A stretch of DNA of 64,000 nt from Megamerina dolium. Taxonomy: Eukaryota > Arthropoda > Insecta > Diptera > Megamerinidae. The stretch is taken from assembly GCA_963854835.1 (NCBI GenBank), contig OY978527.1:36231040-36295039 (forward strand), in the 5' to 3' direction. The translations under genes and the position numbers were made by a program. This document shows, one piece after another, positions 44,290 through 56,344 of the stretch; the first letter of the stretch is position 1; every line of letters starts with the position of its first letter. The notes beneath the pieces were generated by a model. It did not search any database. It had not been told where the DNA came from and was given only the letters and a program-made list of their open reading frames with translations.

Positions 44290-46545
44290 ATGTTGTTGCA
44301 GGAAGAAATAAGCAAAGGCCAATAAAAATGTAATCATAACAATAACAGCAACAGCAATACAAGACAATATATTTAAGACTGATTTGTTAGAAGTGAGTGT
44401 ATAGTGTGTGTGTGTGTAATATGAAGTAATAATAATGATGATAATGATGTTTACACAAGTACACGAACTAGACACGCAATCAATTTAAAATAAAAAATAT
44501 AAAATGTTTTTATTTTCTTATTACATTATAGGTCGTATGTTCAACAACAAAATACATACAACAACAACAACACTGTAACTTATTCATCTTCTTCTTCTTC
44601 TTCATCATCTATTTCTCTTCGATCATCATTACCATTACAATAATTAATAATAGTGTTTATTCGTGTATTTTCGTTTGTTTACCACACTCGAGAAATCACC
44701 AAAAATGAAATTCCAACAGCAACTAACATACAAAAACAACATATATAGAAATTTACAACTGCACTTATACACACATATATGTACATATGGATGTAGTGAT
44801 GAATGATAGCAACCAGCTGGGGAGGCGGATGTTCGTAAGCGTATACATGCATGTGATTATGATTGTGCATAAAATTTCCATCAAACATCAGTCAGTGTGT
44901 CAGGTGATTGGTAACAACAGGGTTGTTTTTTATTTCAATACAATAGCAACAGAAATCAAAAATTCAAATAAATTAAAACAAAAGAAAAAGAAAGGAAAAA
45001 TAAACAAATAATGCTTGGTATAATAACAAGAACAAGAAGAACCAATATGCAAATTACAACATAAGTATGCAGGCATGCGTGTATAAATATACAGATAACT
45101 ACGTCTGTACTATACGACGTATACTATATATTCTACACCCGCACTCCATCGGCCATTTGTTACAATACGTATGTATAATATTAATAAAAAATTAGTACAA
45201 TTGCCGCTTTAAATACAATTTGAGATTCATTATGACCATAAAATAAACGCTTACGGCCGCACATGTGGTAAATTTTAATTAGGCAACTGTTTCTATTTGC
45301 TTCTCATCCAGTTGGCTTTTATTTTTTAGTTCGACATTAACATTTACATACACTATAATTATTCATTTGAGTATTAACATACACTAGGTTGGGTAGTTGC
45401 TTATACAAAAAATAAAGAATTTCAAATGTTCAGCCGTCAATTGAAAGCCTAACTTGCAGCTTTAATTTTAAGAAGAAAAAAATTGGAAGCTGCCAAATTT
45501 GTGAGTGCCAAAGTTATGAGTGCCAAAGTTAATGCCTAATTCCTCATTTTTCTTCGACCCACCTTAATATACGCACACAGATACCTTACATATAATTTTT
45601 TTTATTTGGAAAAAAAATAACAAAATTTTAACAACAATTCTGAAAGTATAACTTATTGTACAGTCATTTTACCCTTTTCTGTGCGTTTTTTTTTCTCCAG
45701 AATATGATATTTCTTCATACCTACATAGTTATTATAAAGATCAACCATATATTGTATATTCATAATAATACAATATTATATTATGTAGATACTTTACGCA
45801 CGAATCTGTTTTAATAATTTTAACCTTCAATTATGTAGCAACAAAAGAAATAAAAAAATATACCAAAATCTACTCGACACGCTTAAACACTTGAAATAAA
45901 TAGTATGTACAAACTATAAATTACATCTACAAGTGTGTGTGTGTGTGTGTGTGTATATTAGAATGATCCTTAGCTCTACATAAAGCAGTGTATGATGTAG
46001 TTTTGAAAAATAACCCTCTCTATATTTTTTCTTTGCTTTTTTGCATATCCAAAATAAAATAAAAGAAATAAGAAAATTAGAAAATATTTTTAATGCATCT
46101 AAAACTGAGTATAATTACATTTTGTATTACATCTTACATAGTTCCCATCAGAGTCGTAGGTGATTTCACTTAAACATGGAGAATTTAATCCAATATCCAA
46201 ACGCAGTGCTTTTACGAGTTATATAAGGCTTCAATTACACAAAGAACCATAATCACATGTCTTACACTGATTAGCTTATAGATTTATAGCTATTTCGATA
46301 ATAAAATCCAGAGATTTTAATAAGAATCTATTCCATATCCATTTTTTTTCAAAGATGCACTTAACGTTCGCTTTTGTTATTTTTTTTTTGTAGTACTGCA
46401 AAACTTATCATTGTTAAATAATAATGATAACTTTTTTGATAACCGTTTAATAATACATTTAACACCCTATTCCATTGTTGTATGATATATGCTACTGTTA
46501 GTGACATCTGTGGTAAATTTAAATGTCAAAATATTCATTGGTGTT
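44290..46545. other. Simple-sequence-rich non-coding stretch
   Basis: (GT)n at 45933-45954, TTC repeats at 44589-44606 and CAA/ACA repeats. Two minus-strand hydrophobic frames (44242-44475 and 44679-44888) are discussed and rejected elsewhere. A CCACCTTAA motif (inverse of TTAAGGTGG) lies at 45559. Confidence 0.35.
45933..45954 (+). repeat. (GT)11 microsatellite
   Basis: Uninterrupted GT repeat in non-coding DNA. Confidence 0.95.
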
Positions 46546-46549
46546 TGCG

Positions 46550-47210
46550 CTACGCTTCGTTTTGTGAGGTGCTAAAAGAGAATTCTGCAATTTTTGGAAG
46601 AAGTTGCATTAAATTTCGGCTGCGGAAACGTTGAGGATGCTGCAGAAAGCCTTTGGGGATCACACTCTGTCTTCAAAGAATATTTACAAATGGTTCAACG
46701 ACTTCAAGCGAGAGTGCTGAGAAGAACGTGGTGTCAAATCGGCTAAATAACATCGACTGATGAACATCACGTCAACCACCAAGTCAAAGAAATGGTAATT
46801 GAAAATCGTCAATTGACTATCATTTGAATCGATGCAGGTGTTTTGGTGTGACGAATTGGGCTTGAGAAGAGTCAAATCTGGAATGGTTTCAAAAACACTC
46901 AAACACGGCACTGGTTCTTCGCGAGCATTTTGCCAAAAATTTTAACAAAGATCATTCCACAACCACCGCATTCAGCTGTTTTTGCTCCATGAGACTTCTG
47001 ACTATTCAACAAACTCAAGAGATCGCTCCGGGAACACCATTTTGACTCGACTGAGATAATACAAACCAAATCGCAAGAGGCTTTGAAGGCCATTCCAAAA
47101 AAGAACTTTGCAAAGTGCTATGATAACTGAAAAATTCGTTGGCATAAGTGTATTGTAGCGGAAGGGGATGAAATAGCTTTGGTAGAATAAATAAATATTT
47201 TGAAAATATA
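46550..47210 (+). pseudogene. mariner transposase relic, internally deleted
   Basis: Plus-strand pieces: MLQKAFGDHTLSSKNIYKWF and NDFKRE (N-terminal helix-turn-helix), DEHHVNQVKEMVIENRQLTI, a C-terminal part with GNTILTRLR in one frame and DSTEIIQTKSQEALKAIPKK in another, NFAKCYDN and RWHKCIVAEGDEIAL. The central catalytic region is almost entirely deleted, and frame breaks occur throughout. Confidence 0.82.
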
Positions 47211-47214
47211 AGTA

Positions 47215-49010
47215 AATTCACTTTTCAATTTGATCACAGTAGTAAGAAACATTTCACTTTGACGGTGCCTCATAGTATAAATCACTAATTAGGCAAGTCA
47301 CTAATTCGATAATATCACCATACTTGGCCGTTCTGCACCTCTCATCTGAAGAATTCTAAAAGTATTGTATTTTATCATTTAGACATTTATTACCGTACAA
47401 CATCATTCAAGCTATTTTTGTTCGCGAAACTAGTATTTTTAGTAAATTATTAAAAAAAAAAAAACGCAACTGAACAGAAAGCTAGTGGATTAAACTACAT
47501 TTCACAAACAAACAAAAAATATAATCCTCTGGTAAATTTTACAGAATGTGTTAATCGATAAAGCCTCCACATATAATGTTAATATCGTACTAAGTCCCAT
47601 CCCTAGTATTTGTCTTTGCACTAAAGATCATTGTAAAATTTTTCATATAGACATATTCACTTCAAAATTCATTGGTTTAGGACTACTCTAATGTAAATAC
47701 ATTAATACTTAAATATTTTATAAATATGAGCACTCAATAACTCAATAAACAATTGAGTAAGCATAAAGAAAGAATGCTTAGAGTAAACTTATTTATACTC
47801 GTATACAATAGAGATGTGAACAATTTCCAAAGCATGTTTGGAAAAGGAAATCAAATTTAGTAATTTTACACAAGTGATAGGTATTATGCTAAAAGAAAAC
47901 TTCGTGATACTTCGTGTTTTTGTTATTGAATCGTGCCATTCTTTGATTTCAATAAAAAACAGAGTATATGTACTTGCACTGTTTTGATGTATCGACATTC
48001 AATCGAATAAGTTACAATTGCATGTCATGATTTTACCCTATTCAATAGTTGCCTAGATTTTTGCAAAGTTTTTATTTCAGAAACACCTAGCATCCCCCGC
48101 TCGCTCATAGGCAAAGAGTGTACCAGCTTTCTGCGCCATATGTCAGGGATGAGAAACATATAATACAATATAATAGAATTCATATTCAAATGTTTCGGTA
48201 CAAAATTTGGCAAATTAGCAATTTTACTTTATGCTTAAAGGACTGAGCCAACGGAGTACGTACGTTTGTCGACAATCATGACAAAAGTAATAGCTGATTT
48301 AATGTCACAACTACTTAAGAAAGCTTATATACATATCAATGTTTGCTCTTTTTTTCATACTTTCCGATTACAGGGTACTTCATATACAATTTACCAAAAT
48401 AAATTCAAAAATATTTGAATATAAAATAAATAAATGCGCATATACATAAGTTCCATACGCCTGTATGTATGTATGTAAACACATATACACTACTCTATGT
48501 ATGTACATACATAAAGGCATAAATTAAAATGATGGCGGCAAAATTATTAAAACTAACAAAAGCCAGATATAATAAAAATGGCTTAAATGAAGTGTTTAAT
48601 TAAAAAAACAGATTTTAAGTACACGCACACATACTCGTATGTATGTTCGTAAGAACCTAACAAATAAAATTAATCCAGAGTAAAAAGTAAAGATGAAAAA
48701 TTCTACAAATACATATTATTATATTTCAAGTATTTCATCACAATACGACAACAACAACAGCTATAAAATAAAACAATTGTAACCCAATAAAAAATTGAGT
48801 AAGCATAATGAAATAACGCTTGGAGTAAGCTTATGCATAATAGAAATATGAACAAAGCATGGTTGGAAGACGATTAGAATAAATAATAAAAATTATTCCA
48901 ATTAGTAAAATATTGGGTGAAATAAAAAATTTTCATGGTTTTTTGATAATTCTTTGAACAAAAATTTTCTCTATTGAAAATCAATTTTAATCAAGTTCAT
49001 ATTGGCTATA
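47215..49010. other. Non-coding stretch
   Basis: No gene, RNA or recognised element. AT-rich with CATACATA-type runs near 48470 and 48640. Two short related blocks, CAATTGAGTAAGCATAAAGA (47752) and AAATTGAGTAAGCATAATGA (48791), with flanking TTAGAGTAAACTTAT / TTGGAGTAAGCTTAT, are a diverged direct repeat. Confidence 0.35.
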
Positions 49011-49014
49011 TTAG

Positions 49015-50030
49015 CAATTAGTATTTATGACGTTTTGCCATTTTTCGAGATGGCTTCATGAACTTTTGTGAAGAATTTTTGTGTTTTATGGAAGAAAAAC
49101 TTGGCCAGATGACTTTCAGAGTCGTTTCGGTGGGCCAATTTTTTACCATCAAGAGAATTTTTCAGAGACCGAAATAAATGGTAGTCAGACGGTGCAAGAA
49201 CGGATTATACATCAAAACTTCCAAAGCAAGTTTCACCAATACGTTCCGAGTCATCAAAGGGGTGTGAGCGAACTGGCTTTAAATAAATAAAATAAATATG
49301 TGGCACTTATAAAACCCGAAGGGCTCTTTGACTGAGCTTCTCTTTCATTTCTGTAGTGCGTATTAAATTTTGGACAGTATTAGACCTGGCATTATCATGA
49401 TGAAATACAATTCCTTTTCTGTTGGCCAATTCTAGTCTCTCTTTTTTGATACTTTCATACAAACGGTTGAGTTATGCACGGGAGAGGACCGCATTGACCG
49501 TTTCGGCAGTTTGTAGCACCTCATAATGGACAATTCCCTTTCAATCCCATCAAACACTCAACATAACCTTGTTTGTCGTCAATCCAGGTTTCGATGTGGT
49601 TTGTGGTAGCCCACCGGCCTTTGACCATGATTTTATGATTGTTTGTTTTAATATTCTCATACTTAATCCATACTTCATCATCCCTGATGATTCGCTTCAG
49701 AAATGGTTCGATTTCGTTGAGTTTCAGCTCCTCCTCTTTGATGGTTATTCAGTCAAGGAAATTTTTATTTTGCGTTTATTCAGGTGGCACCCAACCACTG
49801 AGAAGCCAGCTTTTTTGAAACGATTCCAAACTATAAATTGGTTGTTTGTTTAGTGTCTCCGCTATGTCCTGACTATTGATTGCATGCTAGTCTAACTTTA
49901 ACAGTTGCACAATTTCATCGACTTTTTCAATAATTGACCGGATAGAGTTAAGAGCGTCTTTAAAGTTGGACGGTAAGTTCCGTTGTAACATTCTAACTGT
50001 ACTTGCTTGACCTTTCACATGACCCGATAA
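49015..50030 (-). pseudogene. mariner transposase relic split by a truncated SINE
   Basis: Minus-strand pieces from the N-terminal side: a SWLLSGWVPPE stretch, LKLNEIEPFLKRIIRDDEVW with IKYENIKTNN (first Asp kept), a KGRWATTNHIETWIDDKQGY block, KRETRIGQQKRNCISS, then a SINE fragment (49285-49390). After it come APSDYHLFRSLKNSLDGKKL (third Asp kept) and FFHKTQKFFTKVHEAISKNG. The HDNA region with the second Asp lies at the SINE junction and is lost. The motif set differs from the other mariner relics in this window. Confidence 0.87.
49285..49390 (-). mobile_element. tRNA-headed SINE, 5'-truncated, inside mariner
   Basis: Read on the minus strand it starts just after GGTC with TAATACTGTCCAAAATTTAA, then TACGCACTACAGAAATG, AGAGAAGCTCAGTCAAAGAG, CCCTTCGGGTTTTATAAGTG and the tail CCACATATTTATTTTATTTA. 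Only the 3' third of the family is present, typical of incomplete reverse transcription. Confidence 0.85.
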
Positions 50031-50034
50031 AATA

Positions 50035-51235
50035 AACAATTTTTATTCTTTTATGAAATATAGAAAATGTAAGTATAGTAATTAATATTTTTTCAAGGGT
50101 TCGCGTCTGTTTATTTTACGATTGTATTGAAACCTTTTACAACAATTTCACAAGTTTTTTCCAAGCCTTACAGTAGACTTGTGTTTGTAAGCTTACTGTA
50201 AGCTTTTTACAAGTATGCATAATTTGATGGGTACTTATTGGGTAGTAGTAATAGTAGTAGTAGTCGTAGTGTTAATAGGAGTAGTAGTAGTAGTAGTAGT
50301 AAAGAGTCATAAGAATAATAAGAGCAAGTTTGAGGAGTACGTGAGTGATGTCTACAGCGTGTTAAGAATGTATATGTATATTCGTCGTCTTTGTTTTGTC
50401 ATTTCATTTTTGCTTTACAGATTTTTCCATTATTATTGTACTTCATTAGTAAAACATATACAAATGTATATAAATGACTTTTTTTCTACTCTTTACTCTA
50501 CCTTCTACCAATTTCTTATATTCAGTTGCTTTTCGGAAAAAAAAAATATTGTGTATTACACGCAGACGAATAAAGCAAAAATACTGTATCGTAAGAAGCA
50601 ATAAAATACGAATTTTTTTTTCCATTTTGACTAAAAACCTACTCACATCTACAATGTTGTCAACTCATATTTCAAAAAAATGCATTTCCCTAAAAAAGCT
50701 TATTATATTTTTAATTATTGTTTTGTTTTGTATTTTTTCTCTAATTAATTTGATTAATACACAGCTTTCATTTCCTAGTATTATGTATTATGAGTAACTA
50801 ATCATGTGAATTGTAGGTGAGAAAATGAAGAGAAAGCTCATTAAATTGAGGTTGTTAATAATTGACGTCCTGTAGTTTACTGTTCTTTTAAATGAAAAAT
50901 TATTTTTTTTTTAGATTTTATTATTGTTTATTATTGTTTTATTATCGAAAAGTGAAACTTTCAATATGAAGTTTTTTTCATTTTCCATTATTATATCATT
51001 GACGCAAAATGTGTGAGTAAGTCTTCCACTAGAATTAGTTATATTTTTTGGTCTACCAAATCCGCAAAGGTACTACATATTGGTATTTTATTGTATTTCC
51101 AGATTGTTTTTATTTTAAATATGTTATAGAAAATTATATCCAACATGGCTTGGTTGTACTGGAAAATATGTCCAACTACCACCCACAATCCCAAGTCCAA
51201 TCGACAACCTGAAAACATCCCCACTTATTATTTTT
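50035..51235. other. Non-coding stretch with a (GTA)n microsatellite
   Basis: (GTA)n with interruptions at 50241-50300 produces a spurious hydrophobic frame. No gene or element was recognised. Confidence 0.4.
50241..50300 (+). repeat. Interrupted (GTA)n microsatellite
   Basis: GTA units with a few substitutions over about 60 bp. Read in one frame they give a valine run, which explains the hydrophobic open frame there. Confidence 0.9.
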
Positions 51236-52010
51236 ATTATTATTAAGGCTATGATGCACCGCGACCTGACGATCATTTGTGCAGCCTATTCCCTAACTAG
51301 CAGATCTCAAGACTATTTATAAATCTTGTCACTGCTGTGGGATTGATTTTAACTAGGTCCCTGGGAACTATGAATTTGTTGCCTAGGTAGTATAGTCTGC
51401 ATCTAGCCACAGCTGGGCAATTGCAAATAACGTGTTCTGCTGTTTCCTGCTCTTCAAGACAGAGTCGACGTAGATCGTTGTTTACCACACCCATTTTCAT
51501 CATGTGATAATTGAGTTTACAATGACCTGTTAGTAGTTCAGTGTACAGTTTGATGTCTTTTCTGCTGACGTTCACGATAGTTAATATGTTCAGGGTCAAT
51601 GAATCTTTTCGACAGCCGCATGCCTGTTTGGGCTCTCCAGTAATCGGTTAGACTACTTTTTTCCTTTTCACATATTAAGTTGTTCATGAAGCTACTGTTT
51701 ACCCCGCAGAAGGGTTCTGGGCCTATGAAAGGAGTGTCTGCGCCCTTTTTGGCCAGTAAATGTGCCATTTCATTTCCTGCATGCCCCTCGTGTCCCGGTA
51801 CCCATATTAGAGTCACAGAGTTCCTCTTTTCTAGGGCATTGAGGAGTTCAAAGCATTCCCAAACCAACTTAGATTGGAACGAGAAATTCATTAGTGATTT
51901 TAGAGCTGCCTGACTGTCCAATAGAATGCATATGTTGGTTCCTCGAGTGCCCCTACGTAGGCATTCTCTGACAGATAGCTCTAAGGCGTGGACCTCCGTC
52001 TGAAAAATTT
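51225..52010 (-). pseudogene. 5'-truncated LINE: RNase H to 3' end, (TAA)n tail
   Basis: On the minus strand the sequence starts mid-RNase H (TEVHALELSVREC, LDSQAALKSLM) and continues LIWVPGHEGHAGNEMAHLLA, an IGPEPFCG block, TDYWRAQTG, then in another frame LLTGHCKLNYHMMKMG, LCLEEQETAEHVICNCPA and FINSLEIC with a stop at 51297. About 55 bases later the 3' end is TTAATAATAATAAAAATAAT. RNase H, the GHC/HxxCxCP zinc-binding tail and a TAA-rich end are features of I-clade-like LINEs. The main damage is one frame break near 51560. The start at about 52010 is abrupt, as in dead-on-arrival copies. Confidence 0.85.
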
Positions 52011-52014
52011 AAAC

Positions 52015-52960
52015 TTATAATTTAAGCTCTTAAAACATTAAACAATAACTAGAAAAAATTCGTTTGCAAGAATATTATTTCTCCGTTTTTTTTTATTACA
52101 AATTCAAAACGTTTAAGTAGCGTACGAGTAAATTCTTTTTCATGGATCGAACGGACTGCAAATGGCAGTCAATGTATTAAACAGTTTCAGTACGACAAAG
52201 GGTGGAGTATAGGTATTGTTAACTAGTTTTTATAAAATATAAATATTCTTTAGTTAATTATTATGACTATGATATTATTATTATTTTTAGTGTAATTTAT
52301 AAAGGCATTTGTATATTAATTATCGCAACAAAAATGGCCTAACATATTATTATCTGTCATTTTGACTCCACTCTCCTCTTTTTAGAATAAAAGCACTACT
52401 AAGCATTCATTCCGTATTTGAATTTTCAAAAAGCAATGACAACATTGCACATGTACATACACATATTTGATATATGTAGGACCCTGAAATGTACGTAAAT
52501 ATTTGTTTTCTTTTTTTTTTATTGCTTTCACACAGCTTTAATTTTTTTTATTCATTTTGCTGCTTTATACCAATTGTAAATTTAATGAATGTGAATGAAC
52601 CTTTTAAGTGTGAATTTTGGATTTATATGTAGAACGTGGCATCATGAAGATTATTATAAGTTTTTACCTACGTTGTATATAAGTATAGTAGTATATATCT
52701 TCATATGCAACTAAAGAATTTAATTTCGAATTTTGTTTGAATTTGTTATTGTCCAACTCGTTGTAAATGCTTGACTGATATTACAGAAAATTATTTTAAA
52801 TCAACATCTATATTTTTTGTATTTATTTATTTATTTATTATTATTATTATCTTTTTTATCATATTGTGTTAAAAACCGTAGCTCTGTTTGCTAGTGTGTA
52901 ATTTATCATAACATCAAGAAAAATATGTATTATATCAAGCGGGGTCCTATTGGCCATCTT
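52015..52960. other. AT-rich non-coding stretch
   Basis: T-rich and TTATTATTA low complexity. No gene is supported. Confidence 0.35.
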
Positions 52961-52964
52961 TTCC

Positions 52965-53085
52965 CACAGTAAAAAATATCTGAAAAAGTGATGTTACATC
53001 AAAATAAGTCATTCCAAATGCTATCTAAATTTAACATGCACAACAATGCTAAAAGAGAAGCTCGGCACAATTACAGATTACAAAT
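52965..53085 (+). mobile_element. tRNA-headed SINE, 5'-truncated diverged copy
   Basis: CTGAAAAAGTGATGTTACATC, ATAAGTCATTCCAAATGC, TTAACATGCACAACAATGC and AGAGAAGCTCGGCACAATTA align with the family's 3' half. The tail is lost. Confidence 0.6.
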
Positions 53086-53394
53086 AAGCTGGAGACGGCA
53101 TTCATTCGAAGTTAATTTCAAACAAAATAAGTGGAAAAAAAAATAAAAAAATCAATCATATCATAAAATGAAAATCATCTTGACATATGAAAAAATATAC
53201 GCATAAATATCAATGTATGTAAATGCAAGATGACCCTGTAACACTCTGATATAATTATTAGTGGTATGCATTTCTGTTAATTTGTATGCATGTGTAGCAT
53301 GTATACGAAATATTACATTTTAATTGATAGGTAATAGATATTGATTACAAATCTATATTTTTGATGAATAAAGCAAAACCAAGAATTATTAATA

Positions 53395-53700
53395 GTTCAG
53401 TCGAATAATCTGATTAATCAAAATTCGTATTCGATTAGTCAAAATTTTGTTGAAACAGAAATAAAATATTCGAATCATCGTGATTTTGATTAACCAAAAA
53501 TTGGAATTTTTCGATTGATCAGAATTTTCTTAATATTCATAATTAGTTTTCAAAGTCACAAATTTAAAAATTAAGCGAATTCAAGAGAATATTTCCAAAA
53601 AAAAAACCTAAAAATGAAAAATAATTTGGATAATCGAATAATTCATTAATCAGAATTTTTGATAAACAATATAATAAATCGTTCAGCCTTAGTGTATACA
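53395..53700. repeat. Degenerate short-unit AT-rich repeat block
   Basis: Repeated GATTAATCAAAATTCG-like units in both orientations (for example CTGATTAATCAAAATTCG at 53410, then GATTAGTCAAAATTTTG, TTGATTAACCAAAAATTGG and CATTAATCAGAATTTTTG). A similar block is at 41730-41870. Function unknown. Confidence 0.5.
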
Positions 53701-53877
53701 TTTCGGAGTTTTTTTTTTGTCTTAGCTCGCATATGCTAAAATATTCGATTTGATAAATATCTAAAAAATAGAAAGTATCATGCTGTGATTGTTGAAATGT
53801 TAGAACTTGCTCAGGAGCCCTAAAGTTGAAAAAATTAGTTTTCATTACTGCTTATTATATATTTAACAATAGCATCA

Positions 53878-54530
53878 CGCTTCTAGAGAAGTGAAATTGA
53901 AGATCGACGACTCACATTCATTTTTCCTAACTTCAACATTTCTCCTGGGCATACTAACCCCTAACCTTCATCGAAGGCTCCCCTATAAAATTGATGGTTT
54001 TGTTAAATTCTGGTGAATTAATTGTTGAAAGACCTAGATGTGTAATATGTACACATGAGCAACTCCCATTTATTTCAAAGACGAAATTTTTCCGAAAGAT
54101 AACATACAAAATTGGCATTTTTATAAAATACCCTCCTAGCATTCTAAACGTGCAGCACAATAATTTCTTCATCATAATATGACCCCCAAGCATATTTACC
54201 CCGTATCTCTATCCCTTAAAGGGGTGACAACTAAATCCAGAGGCTGGAATCGCCTCTAGGGGAGTGAAATGTAATTGCGACTCCCATTGATTTTATTTCC
54301 TCAATATTTCTGCCAAGTTGCAATTACACCCTAATCGAAAAACGCCTCTCGGGTGATCAAGTGCAACTCCATCCCCTATAATTTTACCTGTCCCTAACAT
54401 AGTTATCGTCTATGTCCGCACCTTAAGGGAGCTGTCAAACAAAATGAACGCAACAGCTGAAAATAGACAAATAAGCACATAACTGCTCAGGAATCGCCTC
54501 TAGAGGAATCGAATGTAACACCATAAACCC
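53878..54530 (+). repeat. Degenerate tandem repeat with GCCTCTAGAGG units
   Basis: Units begin GCTTCTAGAGAAGTGAAATT (53879), GCCTCTAGGGGAGTGAAATG (54252), GCCTCTCGGGTGATCAAGTG (54344) and GCCTCTAGAGGAATCGAATG (54495), often followed by TAA and a GACTCC-type block. Spacing is irregular. An inverted relative is at 20560-20745. Confidence 0.5.
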
Positions 54531-54534
54531 ATTT

Positions 54535-55915
54535 ATGCTGAGAAAAGTTCAACAGATAAATTAATAGGGTTAGTATTTATTTAACCTCTGTGATTGTGGT
54601 TGTGGAAAAATCATGAAAAACCACTTCAACAATTTTAGAGCTCATGGATGAGGTATTGAAGTTCATCAATCTAAACGAAATTTTCTATTTTTTTTAGTTT
54701 CGCATCATATCGAATATTTCTAACGTATGAGAACTAGAATTTGGGTCCTAATTTGCCTTACTTATTTTTGACAGCCACCTTAATGCATACATAGCATACA
54801 TATCATATATGTAATTATTTTGCTGTAGCTGCTGTTTTTGATTTCTTTCTTTTTTTTTTTTTGCTCAATATTTCACATTGCGATAATTATTACGATATAT
54901 TATGTTGTTTTTGTTGTACTAGAAATTTGAATCGCTTTGCAATTTGTTTTTCTTCTAAAGTAAGTTGTGTACATCCATCCATTCAATGGCATTAGCGGTG
55001 AGGTGGTGTAATATTCAATGAATTTTCAGTTCAATATGAACAACAATCACTGCACACACTCATTTACATAAAATACCAACAATAATAATGGTAAAACGTG
55101 CAAAAAAAAAAAAAAGAACAGAGAGAAAACAATCAGACAAACAAATCAAGCCCCATCCATCGTGAAATGTGCCTTCTCACAATACGAGTGCATACAAGCA
55201 TTCACACATACTCATACATACTTGGACTTACGATAGATGTACGTGAATAAGTACGTGCATATTAAATGTACTCTTCTTATTGTTGTTTTTGTTCTTATTG
55301 ACGTTATTGCAATTTTTATTGTATTATTTCTTACTTAAATGCAAATTAATGCCGTTATATAATGAATGTGTATCAGTAAAAACAGGGTTACCTTTCAAAC
55401 AAAGTCACAGGCGGACAGCGTTCTAAGTAGCAATAGCAGTGTTGTTGTTTGTTTTTCTGATTTTTGATTTCATTTTTGAATTCAACGAAACGTGTGATAT
55501 CTTTGTTATACATATACATACATGCATATGCACATATAGACACAAATGCATGCAAATTTAATGCTATCATCATTCTGTTATATGAGTAGTACTATGTACT
55601 TGGTATATGACCATTATATGCATACAATAAGCACAAAATTTGTATTTTGTCAAGTAATAGAATAAAAGATTTGCATACTTTGCAAGTATGTAATGAAGTA
55701 ATTGTCAATTTGACCCATTTTTATGCAAAAACGATTGACACAAACTTACACACAGAGTGACATCCATGCATAAATGCGAGCATTCACAATAGACTGAGTC
55801 GATGGAAAAAATATAGAAAATGTCCATCCCTTCAATGAAAGCTTACCTTGAGAGCATGTTGACACCATTTAGAAAAAAGATATTGGACTACTTTAAAAAA
55901 TAATATCGGTTTACT
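54535..55915. other. Non-coding stretch
   Basis: Low complexity and a CCACCTTAA motif at 54775. No supported gene. Confidence 0.35.
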
Positions 55916-55919
55916 ATAT

Positions 55920-56340
55920 TACACTGCATTTTCTACTCAGCGTTGACAGATTGACTTTGCGGAAAGAACTCCAAATGCACAACACCTTCATAATCGAAGA
56001 AAACAGTCAGCAGCACCATGATTTTCGATCGACTTTGACGTGGTTCCTTTGGGTTTTGGCTCACTTGGAACGTGCCACTTCGATCACTGTTGATTAGTTT
56101 CGACGTTAATGTCGTAGACTCAAGTCTTGTCGCCAGTAATAATGTGTTGAATGTCGGTATAGCTGATTTTAAGGACTCTTTTTGAAAAATATTCAGTAAT
56201 TTGGGGAAGAAAGCGCACACGGACGCATCTCATGCCCAGAACAATATGCAAAATTTTATGTTGATATGCTAACCTCAGCAGCTGTCTCCCTCATGGTAAC
56301 ATTACGATTTTTAAGCACGGATTTCTTTGCTATTACGATA
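55920..56340 (-). pseudogene. mariner transposase fragment
   Basis: The minus strand reads NRNVTMRETAAEVSIST (N-terminal region, about 56310), HEMRPCAFFPKLLNIFQKES, a SKLINSDRSGTF block, then SRSKIMVLLTVFFDYEGVVH and LEFFPQSQSVN, matching the mid region of mariner transposases (MLTVFFDxxGVVHxEFLPxGxTVN). The C-terminal half with the second and third aspartates is absent. Confidence 0.8.
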
Positions 56341-56344
56341 TATC

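Noticed and set aside
42079..44888. Three minus-strand frames ending in hydrophobic segments (42079-42267, 44242-44475, 44679-44888), two with acceptor-like AG in the same phase, looking like alternative tail-anchor exons.
   Set aside because: The valine/leucine runs come from (GTT/TTG)-rich low complexity. The 44242 frame ends inside the terminal repeat of a mobile element, the 42079 frame has no AG acceptor, and no upstream coding exon was found.
50215..50604. Plus-strand 129-codon frame with a long valine-rich hydrophobic stretch.
   Set aside because: The hydrophobic part is a (GTA)n microsatellite read in one frame and the rest is AT-rich without domain or splice support.
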